A stretch of DNA of 64,000 bases. Source: Sphingobacterium multivorum. GTDB taxonomy: Bacteria > Bacteroidota > Bacteroidia > Sphingobacteriales > Sphingobacteriaceae. The stretch lies in contig NZ_CP154261.1 of NCBI RefSeq assembly GCF_039511225.1, positions 3,596,001 through 3,660,000 of the forward strand, read 5' to 3'. Made by a program: the position numbers and the translations under genes. Positions 36,724 to 46,024 of this stretch are shown piece by piece. The notes beneath the pieces were generated by a model. It had not been told where the DNA came from, did no database searches, and saw only the letters and a program-made list of their open reading frames with translations. Each line of letters opens with the position of its first letter. Within the stretch, counting starts at the first letter, position 1.

Positions 36724-36726
36724 TAC

Positions 36727-36751
36727 TCGACAAATCTACAAAAAATGTCGA
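36727..36751. promoter_or_regulatory. TetR-type operator candidate, site A, with -7 promoter element
   Basis: TCGACA (36727-36732), 13 bases, TGTCGA (36746-36751). On the minus strand the spacer includes TAGATTTG, a TAnnTTTG match, with ATTG 18 bases further upstream. Binding here would block the TetR gene promoter. Confidence 0.55.
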
Positions 36752-36755
36752 AAAA

Positions 36756-37322
36756 TCAATTCACCCAGCCAACTTTTTTTCGCCACTCATTGTAGGTGTC
36801 GTTCTCCTGATCCAGAAATGGAATTCGCTCCACATCTTCAATTTTATTCATTTCTTTAGGATTAAGGGGTAAAAGGTTCATTGTGCTCCTTAAGCTGTTT
36901 ATTGCATTTTTATCTTCCACGGGATAAATACTGCCACAGCTGCTTAACTGTGTCCCATAACGTTGCGGCTTACTTTTGAAAACCTGAATTCGATCGTGCA
37001 AATAAGCCAGGTTTGCGAGATTGATGTCCATGATATTATCAAGAAGCAACTGATAACAATCTTGCATAAATTGAGGTTCTCCTATCGCATGCTGAACAAT
37101 CAGCCAAGCTGAATTGCTAGCTGCTTCGCCGACTTTTGAAATAGTTGGATAACCTATTTCGGCAATGATTTCACGTAATCTTTTTGCATTCCGTCGGTGA
37201 ATGGTTTCCATCTCCACATGATATCCACCATGAAGCTCTCCCCTCTGCAATAACTTTTCCCGCATTGATTCGTCGTCCTGCGCTAATCGGATAATCTCTT
37301 CCGCAATATTTCTATATAACAT
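36756..37322 (-). CDS. DUF6624-like protein
   Basis: A 188-residue cytoplasmic protein. It has the pattern ETIHRRNAKRLREIIAEIGYPTISKVGEAASNSAWLIVQHA, given here as IHRRNAKRLREII and VGEAASNSAWLIVQHA, seen in DUF6624 proteins, which often pair a short helical N-terminus with this central region. The later YGTQLSSCG and YPVEDKNAINSLR are also typical. Function is unknown. It lies just upstream of the TetR gene on the same strand, but the TetR promoter lies between them. Confidence 0.7.
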   Translation of the reverse strand: MLYRNIAEEIIRLAQDDESMREKLLQRGELHGGYHVEMETIHRRNAKRLREIIAEIGYPTISKVGEAASNSAWLIVQHAIGEPQFMQDCYQLLLDNIMDINLANLAYLHDRIQVFKSKPQRYGTQLSSCGSIYPVEDKNAINSLRSTMNLLPLNPKEMNKIEDVERIPFLDQENDTYNEWRKKVGWVN

Positions 37323-37462
37323 CTCAATTTTCTAAAATTTTTAATACGTATTTTACTTCTCTAAATCCTTTCCGACTCGGCCGGTAACCTATTACATTCA
37401 TAAGCTATTTTGCTCAACTATTGCTAGATTACATTTGATTTGAATACATCGACGGAAATACA

Positions 37463-38251
37463 CTACGTTTTATGTATAATCTTATTCAGGTGACTTACAT
37501 CAGTCAGCCCAAATTCAGCGACAATTTCCTTTAAGGTAACTCTTCCTGTTGCTATTCTTTGACGTATTAATGTATTGCGGTAGTTTTGAATATATTCGCG
37601 TAAGGTAATTCCTGCCTGACGTTTAAAGTAAATACCGAGATAATCGTTGGCAATGTTAAAATGCTCCGCCATTATTTGTATCCGTAAACGATTTGGATCG
37701 TAAATATTTTTATGGATATAACAAAACATGGCCTGCAGGTCACGGCTTTTAAAACTATTGCTACGCAATTCGGGCATATTCCGCTGCAAAACATGTACAA
37801 CACTGAATAATTGGAACCAAATAAGCTCCTGATTTCCAATTTGATCTTTTCTTAATAAGAGAAGGGTATCAAAGATCAGTGTTATTATCGCATTATCTTC
37901 TCCAACTAATTGAAACCCCATCTGATGAGTTTCTCTACTTTTTATAAGATATTCCAGCTGTTGTATAGCGGACGTAGAACCCGAACTGTTACGACCAAGG
38001 TAGGCGTCGGTGAACTTAAGATATACAAAATGGGTGAGTTGTTCGATTTCAAAATAATGTTGGTCATCTGGCCCTAGTAGAAAGATCGACCCTGCTTTGT
38101 AAGGAAATGAATGCCCATTAACGATATGTCGCCCTGTCCCCTCACGAATAAAAATGAACTCGTAATGATTGTGATTGTGTTCCGGATGAGTCCATTCAAG
38201 CATCTTAAACCCTGAAATAAGCACCGGTTCAAACTGACGATAACGTTTCAT
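37463..38251 (-). CDS. AraC-family transcriptional regulator
   Basis: A 262-residue protein with an N-terminal cupin (HPEHNHNHYEFIFIREGTG, GSIFLLGPDDQHYFEI) and C-terminal AraC domain. The first HTH is LRIQIMAEHFNIANDYLGIYFKRQAG and the second, VTLKEIVAEFGLTDVSHLNKIIHK, ends the protein early. It is divergent from the SDR gene at 38340 with only 88 bases between, the usual arrangement for a regulator and its target (inference). Confidence 0.88.
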   Translation of the reverse strand: MKRYRQFEPVLISGFKMLEWTHPEHNHNHYEFIFIREGTGRHIVNGHSFPYKAGSIFLLGPDDQHYFEIEQLTHFVYLKFTDAYLGRNSSGSTSAIQQLEYLIKSRETHQMGFQLVGEDNAIITLIFDTLLLLRKDQIGNQELIWFQLFSVVHVLQRNMPELRSNSFKSRDLQAMFCYIHKNIYDPNRLRIQIMAEHFNIANDYLGIYFKRQAGITLREYIQNYRNTLIRQRIATGRVTLKEIVAEFGLTDVSHLNKIIHKT

Positions 38252-38339
38252 TTCAGAAATATACCTAATTATATTGGATTTTTACATTAAAACCCACTAA
38301 GCTTCCAACTAACTTTGGCCCTATAAGTAATATAGAAAG

Positions 38340-39395
38340 ATGAAGACTAGAAAAAACACCGCTTTAGTTGTTGGCGCCAATGGCGTTATTGGCAACAATC
38401 TCATAGACTATCTTGAAAAGATGGAGGAATGGGAAATTATAGGTTTATCACGACGAGCAAATGCCGATCGGACTAACGTTCGTTTTATCGCTGTAGATTT
38501 ATTGGATATAGCCGATTGTCTCAAAAAGCTAGGCAACTTGGATACCGTAACCCATATTTACTACGTTGCTTATCAGGATAGACCGACCTGGGCCGAGCTA
38601 GTGGAGCCCAATATGAAAATGCTAAGCAATGTTTTGACCGCAGTGGAACCGGTAGCAAGTGATCTTCAGCACATCAGCTTAATGCAAGGGTATAAAGTAT
38701 ATGGTGCTCATCTGGGCCCTTTCAAGACACCAGCCAAAGAATCAGATGCCGGACATATGCCGCCGGAATTCAATACCAGCCAACAGCAATACCTCGAACA
38801 ATTGCAAAAGGGTAAGAAATGGACTTGGTCAGCGATGCGTCCGTCAGTTGTTGGTGGAACGGCCCCCAATAATCCCATGAATCTAGCGATGCTCATTGCT
38901 GTATATGCATCTATCTCAAAAGAACTCGGTATTCCACTTCGATTTCCAGGAAAAATTGGCGCTTTTCAGACATTGATGGAAATGACCGATGCAACACTAT
39001 TAGCCAAAGCAACGGTATGGGCCTCGACCAATCCACAAGCGGCCAATCAAGCCTTCAACATTAACAACGGCGATCTCTTCCGCTGGAAGGAACTATGGCC
39101 CAAATTAGCGGCCTATTTTGATATGGAAAGCGCTGACCCTATTCCGCTATCACTCAACACAATGATGGCAGATAAGGAGCCTATATGGCAAAAATTAAAA
39201 GAAAAGCATTTATTAAGCTATAGCTATGATCAAGTTTCAGCTTGGCCTTTTGGCGATTTTGTATTTTCTTGGGATTATGATTTTTTTGCCGATGGCACAA
39301 AGGCAAGGCGTCTCGGCTTTCATGAATTTATTGACACCGAACAAATGTTTTATCAGCTCTTTGACGAAATGCGCAAAAAAAGAATAATTCCATAA
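38340..39395 (+). CDS. SDR-family reductase, PRISE/progesterone-5beta-reductase-like
   Basis: A 351-residue NAD(P)-binding protein. The N-terminal Rossmann motif is ALVVGANGVIGNNLIDYL. The active-site text QGYKVYGAHLGPFKTPAKES, with Lys and Tyr in place of the common YxxxK motif, and the preceding HIYYVAYQDRPTW and the later RPSVVGGTAPNNPMNL are as in PRISE enzymes (iridoid synthase / progesterone 5-beta-reductase group), which reduce enones. Bacterial homologues are known but rarely studied. It stands next to an AraC gene. Substrate unknown. Confidence 0.82.
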   Translation: MKTRKNTALVVGANGVIGNNLIDYLEKMEEWEIIGLSRRANADRTNVRFIAVDLLDIADCLKKLGNLDTVTHIYYVAYQDRPTWAELVEPNMKMLSNVLTAVEPVASDLQHISLMQGYKVYGAHLGPFKTPAKESDAGHMPPEFNTSQQQYLEQLQKGKKWTWSAMRPSVVGGTAPNNPMNLAMLIAVYASISKELGIPLRFPGKIGAFQTLMEMTDATLLAKATVWASTNPQAANQAFNINNGDLFRWKELWPKLAAYFDMESADPIPLSLNTMMADKEPIWQKLKEKHLLSYSYDQVSAWPFGDFVFSWDYDFFADGTKARRLGFHEFIDTEQMFYQLFDEMRKKRIIP

Positions 39396-39535
39396 TAGCA
39401 AAGATTAAATTTTACCGTCTATTTTTGTAACTTACCCGGCTCAAGCATAACCTTTACTTCATTGCAATTTCATCCGGTATCATTTTATCGTTTCATAGTC
39501 AAAAGGATAGCGGATGTTTTGATAAAACAAACAAT

Positions 39536-40219
39536 ATGAATACAAAAAAAGCCTTTGTAGTTGGATCAGGAAAACTGGCAAACGCGATACTGGAAGCCGA
39601 TTATTCCATCCCCAATGTAGAAATTCTACCTTGGCAGCCATCCATTACAACGTCGTCGCCATCGATCATTATACATGCCGGATCGGGTTGGGAGTTGCAA
39701 GATTGTCTTGATTTTTGTGCACGTACGGATTCGGTATTCATTGAATTGTCTACAGGGCTAGAGACCGAAAAGCTCGAGACAGCGTTTCCACTTGTCATTT
39801 GCCCAAATACCTCCATACTTTTGCTAAAAACACTCCATATGCTTCAACAATTTGGTCATAATTTCAAAGACTACGAAATATCTATTATGGAGTCTCATCA
39901 GTCCTCCAAGCTTACTGAACCAGGTACAGCTTATCATATAGCCAATTCTTTACATGTTGCTCATGAACGCATTATCTCTATTCGCGATGCAAAAACGCAA
40001 GCTTATAAAATCCATATTCCCATTGCCTACTTAGAAAAGCATGCCTACCATCAGATTGTGATCAAAGATAAAAATGATGAAATTAAAATTGAGACCAAGG
40101 TCCTCGGACATGATTCTTATTCCAATGGTGTCAAAAAAATCCTTGAAGCATGTGTCAACAATAAATTAGCCAATAGAAGGCATACTGTGTTGGATTTGGT
40201 AGCTATGGGGCTACTTTAG
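39536..40219 (+). CDS. DapB-like dihydrodipicolinate reductase homologue
   Basis: A 227-residue protein. The N-terminus AFVVGSGKLANAILEAD is a dinucleotide loop of reduced length. The central PNTSILLLKTLHMLQQF matches the NFSxGxNLL region of DapB, and the next ISIMESHQSSKLTEPGTA matches its catalytic E-H-H-x-x-K-x-D-x-P-S-G-T-A stretch. Of the catalytic pair, the first His and the Lys are kept, while the second His is Gln and the DAPSG loop is changed. Hence a related reductase, perhaps with a different substrate, rather than the housekeeping DapB. No lysine genes are near. Confidence 0.6.
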   Translation: MNTKKAFVVGSGKLANAILEADYSIPNVEILPWQPSITTSSPSIIIHAGSGWELQDCLDFCARTDSVFIELSTGLETEKLETAFPLVICPNTSILLLKTLHMLQQFGHNFKDYEISIMESHQSSKLTEPGTAYHIANSLHVAHERIISIRDAKTQAYKIHIPIAYLEKHAYHQIVIKDKNDEIKIETKVLGHDSYSNGVKKILEACVNNKLANRRHTVLDLVAMGLL

Positions 40220-40266
40220 TTAAACTTTCAATTTAGAAAGGAGCTTTCTACACAACGTCTAAAAAT

Positions 40267-40767
40267 ATGGGATTTGGAGTATTTATCTTTATACCGTTGC
40301 TGATAATTCTGCTGTTATGCGGGGTTATCACAAAAAGACGATTCTTCGGGTATGCAATTTTATCTCTGATCGGTGGCGCAATTATACTTTTTTCTTTGTC
40401 TCAATTTTTTCAATGGATCACGAGCCCAAAAATCCTAAAAAAAGAAGATTATTATGGTACCTACCACATAAAGCGTGACCTGTTCCCAGGAAAACAAGCT
40501 GACTGGCAATATAATAGCTACAATTTTGTCATAAAGGATAACGATTCGATTTATTTCAACGTCGTAAGTGAGGGTAAAGTATCCAAAGTTTACAAAGGCA
40601 AGATCGAAACAGTCTGTCCTTACCAATCCGCACGCTTAAAACTGTGGATGGACTTCCCCACTCATCATATTCTTGCTTCGGATCCAACGGTATACCGAAG
40701 CCCTTTAGGCTTCTATTTGGTATTTTATTCGTCGAAATATAACAACGTTTTTTTTGAAAAAGACTGA
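40267..40767 (+). CDS. Small membrane protein, unknown
   Basis: A 166-residue protein with two N-terminal membrane helices (about 4-22 and 30-52). A beta-rich outer domain follows, with YYGTYHIKRDLFPGKQADWQ and SIYFNVVSEGKVSKVYKGKI. The layout is like many uncharacterised Bacteroidota inner membrane proteins. It follows the DapB-like gene by 47 bases and may be co-transcribed. No family recognised. Confidence 0.7.
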   Translation: MGFGVFIFIPLLIILLLCGVITKRRFFGYAILSLIGGAIILFSLSQFFQWITSPKILKKEDYYGTYHIKRDLFPGKQADWQYNSYNFVIKDNDSIYFNVVSEGKVSKVYKGKIETVCPYQSARLKLWMDFPTHHILASDPTVYRSPLGFYLVFYSSKYNNVFFEKD

Positions 40768-40840
40768 CATTGAAGCGTTATTTAACATGACAAGATATTT
40801 TCTCTATGTACAGATCACTGTCCTAGGTAACATGCATAAA

Positions 40841-40870
40841 AAAACACCAAAAAATGGTGTTTTCTTATTT
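40841..40870 (+). terminator. Terminator
   Basis: AAAACACCA and TGGTGTTTT form a 9-bp stem followed by a T-rich stretch. Confidence 0.7.
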
Positions 40871-40902
40871 TATAATAAATAATAGGATTAGTTTGCTAGC
40901 AT

Positions 40903-42042
40903 CTATTTCCCTTTTGATCTTAGAAATCGTTTTGACAAATATTGCCGTACGGGTATATCGTATAACTTCAAACAGCCATATGCAAGCACAATACTTCCGA
41001 TCACAACAGCCGCTGCTCCGGGCAAGGACTCTTCAAAACTCAGATTTTCATTCTTAACCCAAGCATAGTATAGATAGATAAAGGGATAATGTACCATATA
41101 CAAAGGATAGGATATATCGCCTAAAAACTTGCAAAGCCAACTTGTAATACCGCTTTCTCCCTTGCCAGATGCTCCTAAAACAACAAGCAAAGGGAAAACA
41201 ACAACACAACATAACGTGTCGTACAGACCATTCATCCATAAATGCTCGGCCCCACCAATGCGCGGCATGGCCAAAAGTGGCACTAGGATCAAACTACAAA
41301 TCCAAAATGCGCCCTTGATCTGTAAAGACTTAAATACTCTAGATAAGAATAAGCCAGCTGTAAATGAAAACAAAAGACGAAGTGAACCCGCCGTAAATTC
41401 CGTTTCTGTGAGTGAAAAACCAGCACAGATATCTCCCAAAGGTCCCAATATCGCAAAGGCCGCCAACCCTATCCCGAATAAAGCAACGAGCCCAGCCAAT
41501 ACTTTGGTTGAAAATCTACGAATAATCAATGCATACAGAATATTACCGATGTATTCGAAAAACAACGACCAGCTCGGCCCATTTAATGGAAACATCTCCC
41601 CAAGCCCTCTCACTTCTTGTCCTGGAATGGCAGGAATCAACAAGGCATTCAAAAGGGTCGCGATCGCCAGCGAAGAAAATGTCACCTTAGTCACATCCCA
41701 AACAGAACATCCCTGAAAATAAAACATGACTGCTCCAATGATCGCACCCATTACAACCATCGGATGTAAACGTATTATCCGACGCTTGATAAATTCTTTT
41801 ATTGTCATTGTCTTCCAACGATCGTCATAAGCATAGCCCACGACAAAACCTGAAAGCATAAAGAAAAAGTCAACGGCCAAATAACCGTGATTAATACGCT
41901 GGTCTAAATGGCTCGTCGCAAAGGCTTCAAAAATATGAAAGCAAACAACAGTTATAGCTGCTACACCGCGTAACCCGTCAAGTACTGCATAATGTGGTTT
42001 GGTATCTGCATAAACGGAAGTCGGTATTTGAGTATCGGACAT
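40903..42042 (-). CDS. Acyltransferase-3 family membrane protein (OafA-like)
   Basis: A 379-residue protein with about ten membrane helices. It has the family's early text YAVLDGLRGVAAITVVCFHIFE, with the catalytic-type His, then NHGYLAVDFFFMLSGFVVGYAYD and RRIIRLHPMVV. Such proteins move acetyl or other acyl groups to sugars of O-antigen, peptidoglycan or other glycans at the membrane. No glycan genes are next to it. Substrate unknown. Confidence 0.88.
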   Translation of the reverse strand: MSDTQIPTSVYADTKPHYAVLDGLRGVAAITVVCFHIFEAFATSHLDQRINHGYLAVDFFFMLSGFVVGYAYDDRWKTMTIKEFIKRRIIRLHPMVVMGAIIGAVMFYFQGCSVWDVTKVTFSSLAIATLLNALLIPAIPGQEVRGLGEMFPLNGPSWSLFFEYIGNILYALIIRRFSTKVLAGLVALFGIGLAAFAILGPLGDICAGFSLTETEFTAGSLRLLFSFTAGLFLSRVFKSLQIKGAFWICSLILVPLLAMPRIGGAEHLWMNGLYDTLCCVVVFPLLVVLGASGKGESGITSWLCKFLGDISYPLYMVHYPFIYLYYAWVKNENLSFEESLPGAAAVVIGSIVLAYGCLKLYDIPVRQYLSKRFLRSKGK

Positions 42043-42147
42043 AAAAACAAAACGATTTGATTGATTTTTTTACAAGGACGTAAATATAAACAAAATCGTC
42101 CATGCAGATTTGTAACAAGTTTACCGGTGCCCCATTTTTAAAGGCTG

Positions 42148-42945
42148 TTAATTAACACTGGGAATATAATCCGGTAAGTAAACCTGCTCTTTTTGCATAT
42201 TTTGGATGTAAATTTTAGAATAAATTTCCAAACGGATATCGGCGATGTCTGTAGTAGTCGGTTTGTCGTCTTCATCTTCTCCAAATGAAAAAATCTGTTC
42301 TTCCCTTCTATTTTTTTTATGCAAAAAATAGTAAAAGTCTTTATTTTCCCAACCTTTTATATCACTTCCCGCATCATCTTGAACCTTCAATTTTGTAAAC
42401 GTCTTCTGTAGATAGTTGTAAATATTTTGAAAATCATCTTTATTTTTTGAAGTCTTCAGTGCATATAGATAAGCAAATTCACCATTTTTATCCTCTGCCA
42501 CTGTCAACGCTGGAAAAGGAACTCCGTTTAATATGGCTATGGTGTCCTTATCTTCATTGTAAGAAACCGTGGTGTAACGATAACCGAAATCTCTGACCGG
42601 CTTTAATTTTCGTGTTCCCCAGACTGCAGTAGACTCGATATAAAATGGTGTTGGCAAACTCCCTTCTGAATTAAAAACAGCAAGCGTATCCTTTTTAAAT
42701 ATGGCGGTTTCAAAAACTACTTTCAACTCTTTCTTATCCATACTTTTAACGTCCGCATGCAGCAACTCTTCGCTCCTTTTTATCTTGGGGCCATAAAATT
42801 TGGATGCATTAAAGGTTCTATCCAATTTTTCAAGTATCACCCTGTCTGGATCTTGCGATTGACAGGAATACAGGATACCCGATAAAAGGATCAGACAGCA
42901 TACACTATAATATAGAAAATGAAACGGCTTCATCGGAATTGTCAT
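42148..42945 (-). CDS. Hypothetical lipoprotein
   Basis: A 265-residue protein with a lipoprotein signal ending SGILYSCQSQ (Cys near residue 28). A later ATG at 42933 gives a more typical signal start (MKPFHFLYYSVCC). The mature part is mixed, with acidic patches (SFGEDEDDKP); no family recognised. The gap 42946-43271 upstream holds no gene I can support. Confidence 0.65.
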   Translation of the reverse strand: MTIPMKPFHFLYYSVCCLILLSGILYSCQSQDPDRVILEKLDRTFNASKFYGPKIKRSEELLHADVKSMDKKELKVVFETAIFKKDTLAVFNSEGSLPTPFYIESTAVWGTRKLKPVRDFGYRYTTVSYNEDKDTIAILNGVPFPALTVAEDKNGEFAYLYALKTSKNKDDFQNIYNYLQKTFTKLKVQDDAGSDIKGWENKDFYYFLHKKNRREEQIFSFGEDEDDKPTTTDIADIRLEIYSKIYIQNMQKEQVYLPDYIPSVN

Positions 42946-43271
42946 TTAAATTATTTTTTGGGTTATGATCTTTACTTTGCCATAAAGATCTTCAAACTAA
43001 AATAAATTTGTACTCATTTGCAAATGAAATTATGCGGGATTAGATCCTGTGAACTTATAAGGCGTGTAGCGAGATCTAAAAGGACATCGTTCGTGGTCGC
43101 TTGCTATTTGGGAGTCCTTCTGCTCAAATTCAGAAACATCACTAAATAAATTGGGCTTCCAAGCTACTAGTCAGACTATAAAACGTATTCTTGCATATAA
43201 AAATCAATTTATCTATGTTTGAAATATACAAATTGTGTTAATTTAAATAGATCAAGAACAAGCAAGCTCAT

Positions 43272-44474
43272 ATGATGTTCAAAAAGGTATTTTCTTTCGT
43301 TTTCTGCTGTTTGTCTACAGCCATTTTTTTCAACGTATCTGCACAAGATTTCAAGCTTTCCTCGTTGCCAAGTCAGTATCAAAAACCGGTCAAAAATGCA
43401 CTAAAAGCTGCCGGTATGAATCGCACTGAATTAGAGAAAGTACTAGCGAATCTACCCAAAGAAATGCGTGAAGGAGCGGCTTTTCTCATAGCTTATATGC
43501 CCAAGAATGATTTAACGACTATTAAGAGTGATCATCTTATCCATAATATTGAAAAGGCTTACCATGCAAGATCAACGTTTTCCTGGGCAAAGGAAATTCC
43601 AGATTCAATTTTTCTAAATGAGGTATTGCCCTATCGGGTATTTTCTGAAGATCTCGACGATTGGCGTGGTGACTTCTACGATCGTTTCTCAAAATATGTG
43701 ACAAATAGCAAAACGATAAAAGATGCCATTGTAGCCATAAATAAGAATATCAGAGATGAAGTGAAAGTCGATTACAATACGCAACGAAAAAAAGCAGATC
43801 AAAATCCATCTGAATCGATAAGCCAAGGAATGGCTTCTTGTACCGGATTATCCATTTTATTGATCGACGCATTGCGATCAGTAGGTATACCGGCTCGGAT
43901 TGCGGGAACGCCAAACTGGCATGACAACCGTGGTAACCACAGTTGGGTCGAGGTGTGGATTAATGGTAAATGGTATTTTACTGAATATTATCCGGACAAA
44001 GACCTGAATTACAGCTGGTTTTTAGCAGACGCGGGTAAAGCCGATCCGAATAGCAAGGAACATTCTATTTATGCGGCTTCCTACAAACCGGCAGCTACCT
44101 CATTCCCGGCGTGGAGTGAAACAGAAGTGTATGCCGATAATGTTTCTCAGCGCTATATTGATCTATTCAATCAGCAATATAGCCAACAATTGAAGGACAA
44201 ATCTTACACCCGTCTAAACGTAACCATGTATCTCAGTAAGGATCAATGTCAACCGGAAGGAAGAACAAAATGCAATGTAGATATCTTCCAAGGAAATGAT
44301 CAAATTGGCGGAGGCTCGACTGCTACTAAACTGCAGGATGCGAATGATCATTTAACATTTATCGTGAAAAAAAATCAGTCTTATACATTGAGGTACAGCA
44401 ATAAAAGTGGGCCTACCGAAAAGAAAGTAACTGTAAACGATGAGCCTTTAAATGTGATATTATACTTCAATTAA
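43272..44474 (+). CDS. Secreted transglutaminase-like protein
   Basis: A 400-residue protein with a signal peptide (FSFVFCCLSTAIFFNVSAQ) and a central transglutaminase-like domain. The triad is visible: Cys in QGMASCTGLSILLIDALR, His in RGNHSWVEVWINGKWYFTE, and an Asp in EYYPDKDLNYSW. VGIPARIAGTPNWHD between Cys and His is typical. The C-terminal 100 residues form a separate beta domain. Bacterial members are usually cysteine proteases or amidases. Substrate unknown. Confidence 0.85.
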   Translation: MMFKKVFSFVFCCLSTAIFFNVSAQDFKLSSLPSQYQKPVKNALKAAGMNRTELEKVLANLPKEMREGAAFLIAYMPKNDLTTIKSDHLIHNIEKAYHARSTFSWAKEIPDSIFLNEVLPYRVFSEDLDDWRGDFYDRFSKYVTNSKTIKDAIVAINKNIRDEVKVDYNTQRKKADQNPSESISQGMASCTGLSILLIDALRSVGIPARIAGTPNWHDNRGNHSWVEVWINGKWYFTEYYPDKDLNYSWFLADAGKADPNSKEHSIYAASYKPAATSFPAWSETEVYADNVSQRYIDLFNQQYSQQLKDKSYTRLNVTMYLSKDQCQPEGRTKCNVDIFQGNDQIGGGSTATKLQDANDHLTFIVKKNQSYTLRYSNKSGPTEKKVTVNDEPLNVILYFN

Positions 44475-44503
44475 TGTAGATTATTATTTCGTAAATTGAA
44501 ATT

Positions 44504-44614
44504 ATGAAAAATATTTTTGACAAAACAGTGGGTGATGAAGTGATAGCACGGATTCAAAATCTTAATCCAGGCAGCAGTGCCCAATGGGGTAAAATGACTG
44601 TCGATGCCGTCTAA
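44504..44614 (+). pseudogene. Truncated DUF1569 gene remnant
   Basis: ATG at 44504 opens 36 codons, beginning MKNIFDKTVGDEVIARIQNL and reaching SAQWGKMTVDAV, then TAA. This matches the N-terminus of DUF1569 (DinB-like) proteins of about 150 residues, where WGKM is followed by a helix with a His-Cys site. The rest of the family domain is missing, replaced after 15 bases by a terminator. Confidence 0.65.
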
Positions 44615-44629
44615 TTAATCTCAGTTGCC

Positions 44630-44670
44630 AATTGGATCGCCAGGCGCTGGAGTGCACTGACGATCCAATT
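44630..44670. terminator. Terminator hairpin
   Basis: AATTGGATCG (44630-44639) pairs perfectly with CGATCCAATT (44661-44670), a 10-bp stem with a 21-base loop, before the GNAT gene end at 44675 and after the DUF1569 remnant. Confidence 0.6.
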
Positions 44671-44674
44671 AAAG

Positions 44675-45121
44675 TTATCGCCACCAATGATAATAGTTAT
44701 GCATGCCGTCGTATTCAAATCCACACCTCGGATAAAGACTATTACCGATAACATTTGTTTTCTCGGTCTCAAGCATCAGACCACAAGCTCCAGTCTCTTC
44801 ACACCAAGCTTTACTTCGATCTATAAGCCGAACCGAAAGACCTTTACTCCGATGATCAGGATGCACAAATAGATCACTCAACAACCACTGCCGCTGCAAT
44901 TTAGTATAATGAAACAATTTATAAAGCTGAACAAAACCAACAGCATGTTCGCCCTGAATTGCCAAAAAGATTTCTGACTCTCCGTTCAAAAATCGCTCCC
45001 TCAAAAATTCTTTGGCTTTTTCCAAATCCGATTCCTGTCTGTAGAAAATTCGATAAAGATTGAATAACGCTGCTGCTTGATCAAGATCCTCAAGACTTGC
45101 CTTTCTAATGTTATAATTCAT
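44675..45121 (-). CDS. GNAT-family N-acetyltransferase
   Basis: A 148-residue protein with the GNAT fold: RKASLEDLDQAAALFNLYR at the start, FLAIQGEHAVGFVQLYKL, the acetyl-CoA loop VHPDHRSKGLSVRLIDRS near residue 90 and a C-terminal TEKTNVIGNSLYPRCGFEYDG. Similar proteins acetylate small amines or peptides; the substrate is unknown. Single gene. Confidence 0.85.
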   Translation of the reverse strand: MNYNIRKASLEDLDQAAALFNLYRIFYRQESDLEKAKEFLRERFLNGESEIFLAIQGEHAVGFVQLYKLFHYTKLQRQWLLSDLFVHPDHRSKGLSVRLIDRSKAWCEETGACGLMLETEKTNVIGNSLYPRCGFEYDGMHNYYHWWR

Positions 45122-45368
45122 TTCATTAAATAGTTTGATTTATAGTGCAAATGTATCCTAACTCTTTCGTATCAACCTCATCCAGATAGCAGATGTACAG
45201 TGGTCCAATCTTCGGTAGCATGGATTTCGATGCGACCATAAACAAGTTCATAATAATTTCAAAAACAGACTTCATGCCCTTATAACTAATAGTTGTCGAA
45301 TTATAAATGCTTCTGAACGAATTGTAATTCTTCGATGCAGTCAATTTATAAGGTCCCTATATTTAGAT

Positions 45369-45914
45369 ATGAAAAGGAGAAAATTAGCAGCTACAGACAG
45401 TGAAACCTTTATCAATTATTACCTACCAAATTGGCGATCCATTATCATTGGCAGTATTTTGATTTTAATGGGGATATCGACTTGTTTTATCGGTTATCAT
45501 CCTCATAATTCACTTAAAGAGAATTTCAGCGCCATGGTACTTGACTTTAAAGATGTATTTCGCTTTTTAGTCTCATTATTTATGCTGTTACTCCACTTAT
45601 CTTTTATTATCGGCGGCTTCCTTCTTCTAAAAAACAGCAGGAAAGTTATCCGAGCCCGGACAGATAAAAAAGGATTGTATTTTAAACGGATCGAAAAAAA
45701 GACCGGGAGTGTCTGGGCTTTGGCAGATTTGGATGCGCTGGTATTCGTGCCCTACATTCAAATCGTTAATATCCGCATTATTGAAAGCAATTGGTTGGGT
45801 CCGAGACTTGAGCTTGAGACTTTTCAAGGTAAAGAAATCCTGACCATGTTGAACGTATTAAGCCGAAAACAAAAAGAGCAAATTTGCCAAACCGTGAAAG
45901 AATATGGTATTTAA
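45369..45914 (+). CDS. Two-helix membrane protein, unknown
   Basis: A 181-residue protein with two membrane helices (about 23-42 and 65-90), then a cytoplasmic or exposed PH-like beta domain (RARTDKKGLYFKRIEKKTG, VWALADLDALVFVPYIQ). No family recognised. A small minus-strand frame in the gap before it is not supported as a gene. Confidence 0.65.
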   Translation: MKRRKLAATDSETFINYYLPNWRSIIIGSILILMGISTCFIGYHPHNSLKENFSAMVLDFKDVFRFLVSLFMLLLHLSFIIGGFLLLKNSRKVIRARTDKKGLYFKRIEKKTGSVWALADLDALVFVPYIQIVNIRIIESNWLGPRLELETFQGKEILTMLNVLSRKQKEQICQTVKEYGI

Positions 45915-45942
45915 TGGAGATATGGTCTGTCCCCCCTGTTTA

Positions 45943-46010
45943 AACAAGTAAAGGTTACTAAAATCAGAAAAATTTGATTTTAATAACCTTTTAATTTGAT
46001 TTACTTGTTC
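45943..46010. terminator. Long composite hairpin
   Basis: AACAAGTAAA and TTTACTTGTT enclose AAGGTTACTAAAATCA and TGATTTTAATAACCTT, which pair with one mismatch. It lies between convergent genes. Confidence 0.65.
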
Positions 46011-46024
46011 GTATAATTTTATAA

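Noticed and set aside
42946..43271. Gap before the transglutaminase gene checked for small genes or RNA
   Set aside because: Stops in all frames and no structure that I can support.
45126..45344. A 72-codon minus-strand frame between the GNAT gene and the gene at 45369
   Set aside because: No recognisable composition, signal or conserved motif; I could not separate it from chance in a 247-base gap.
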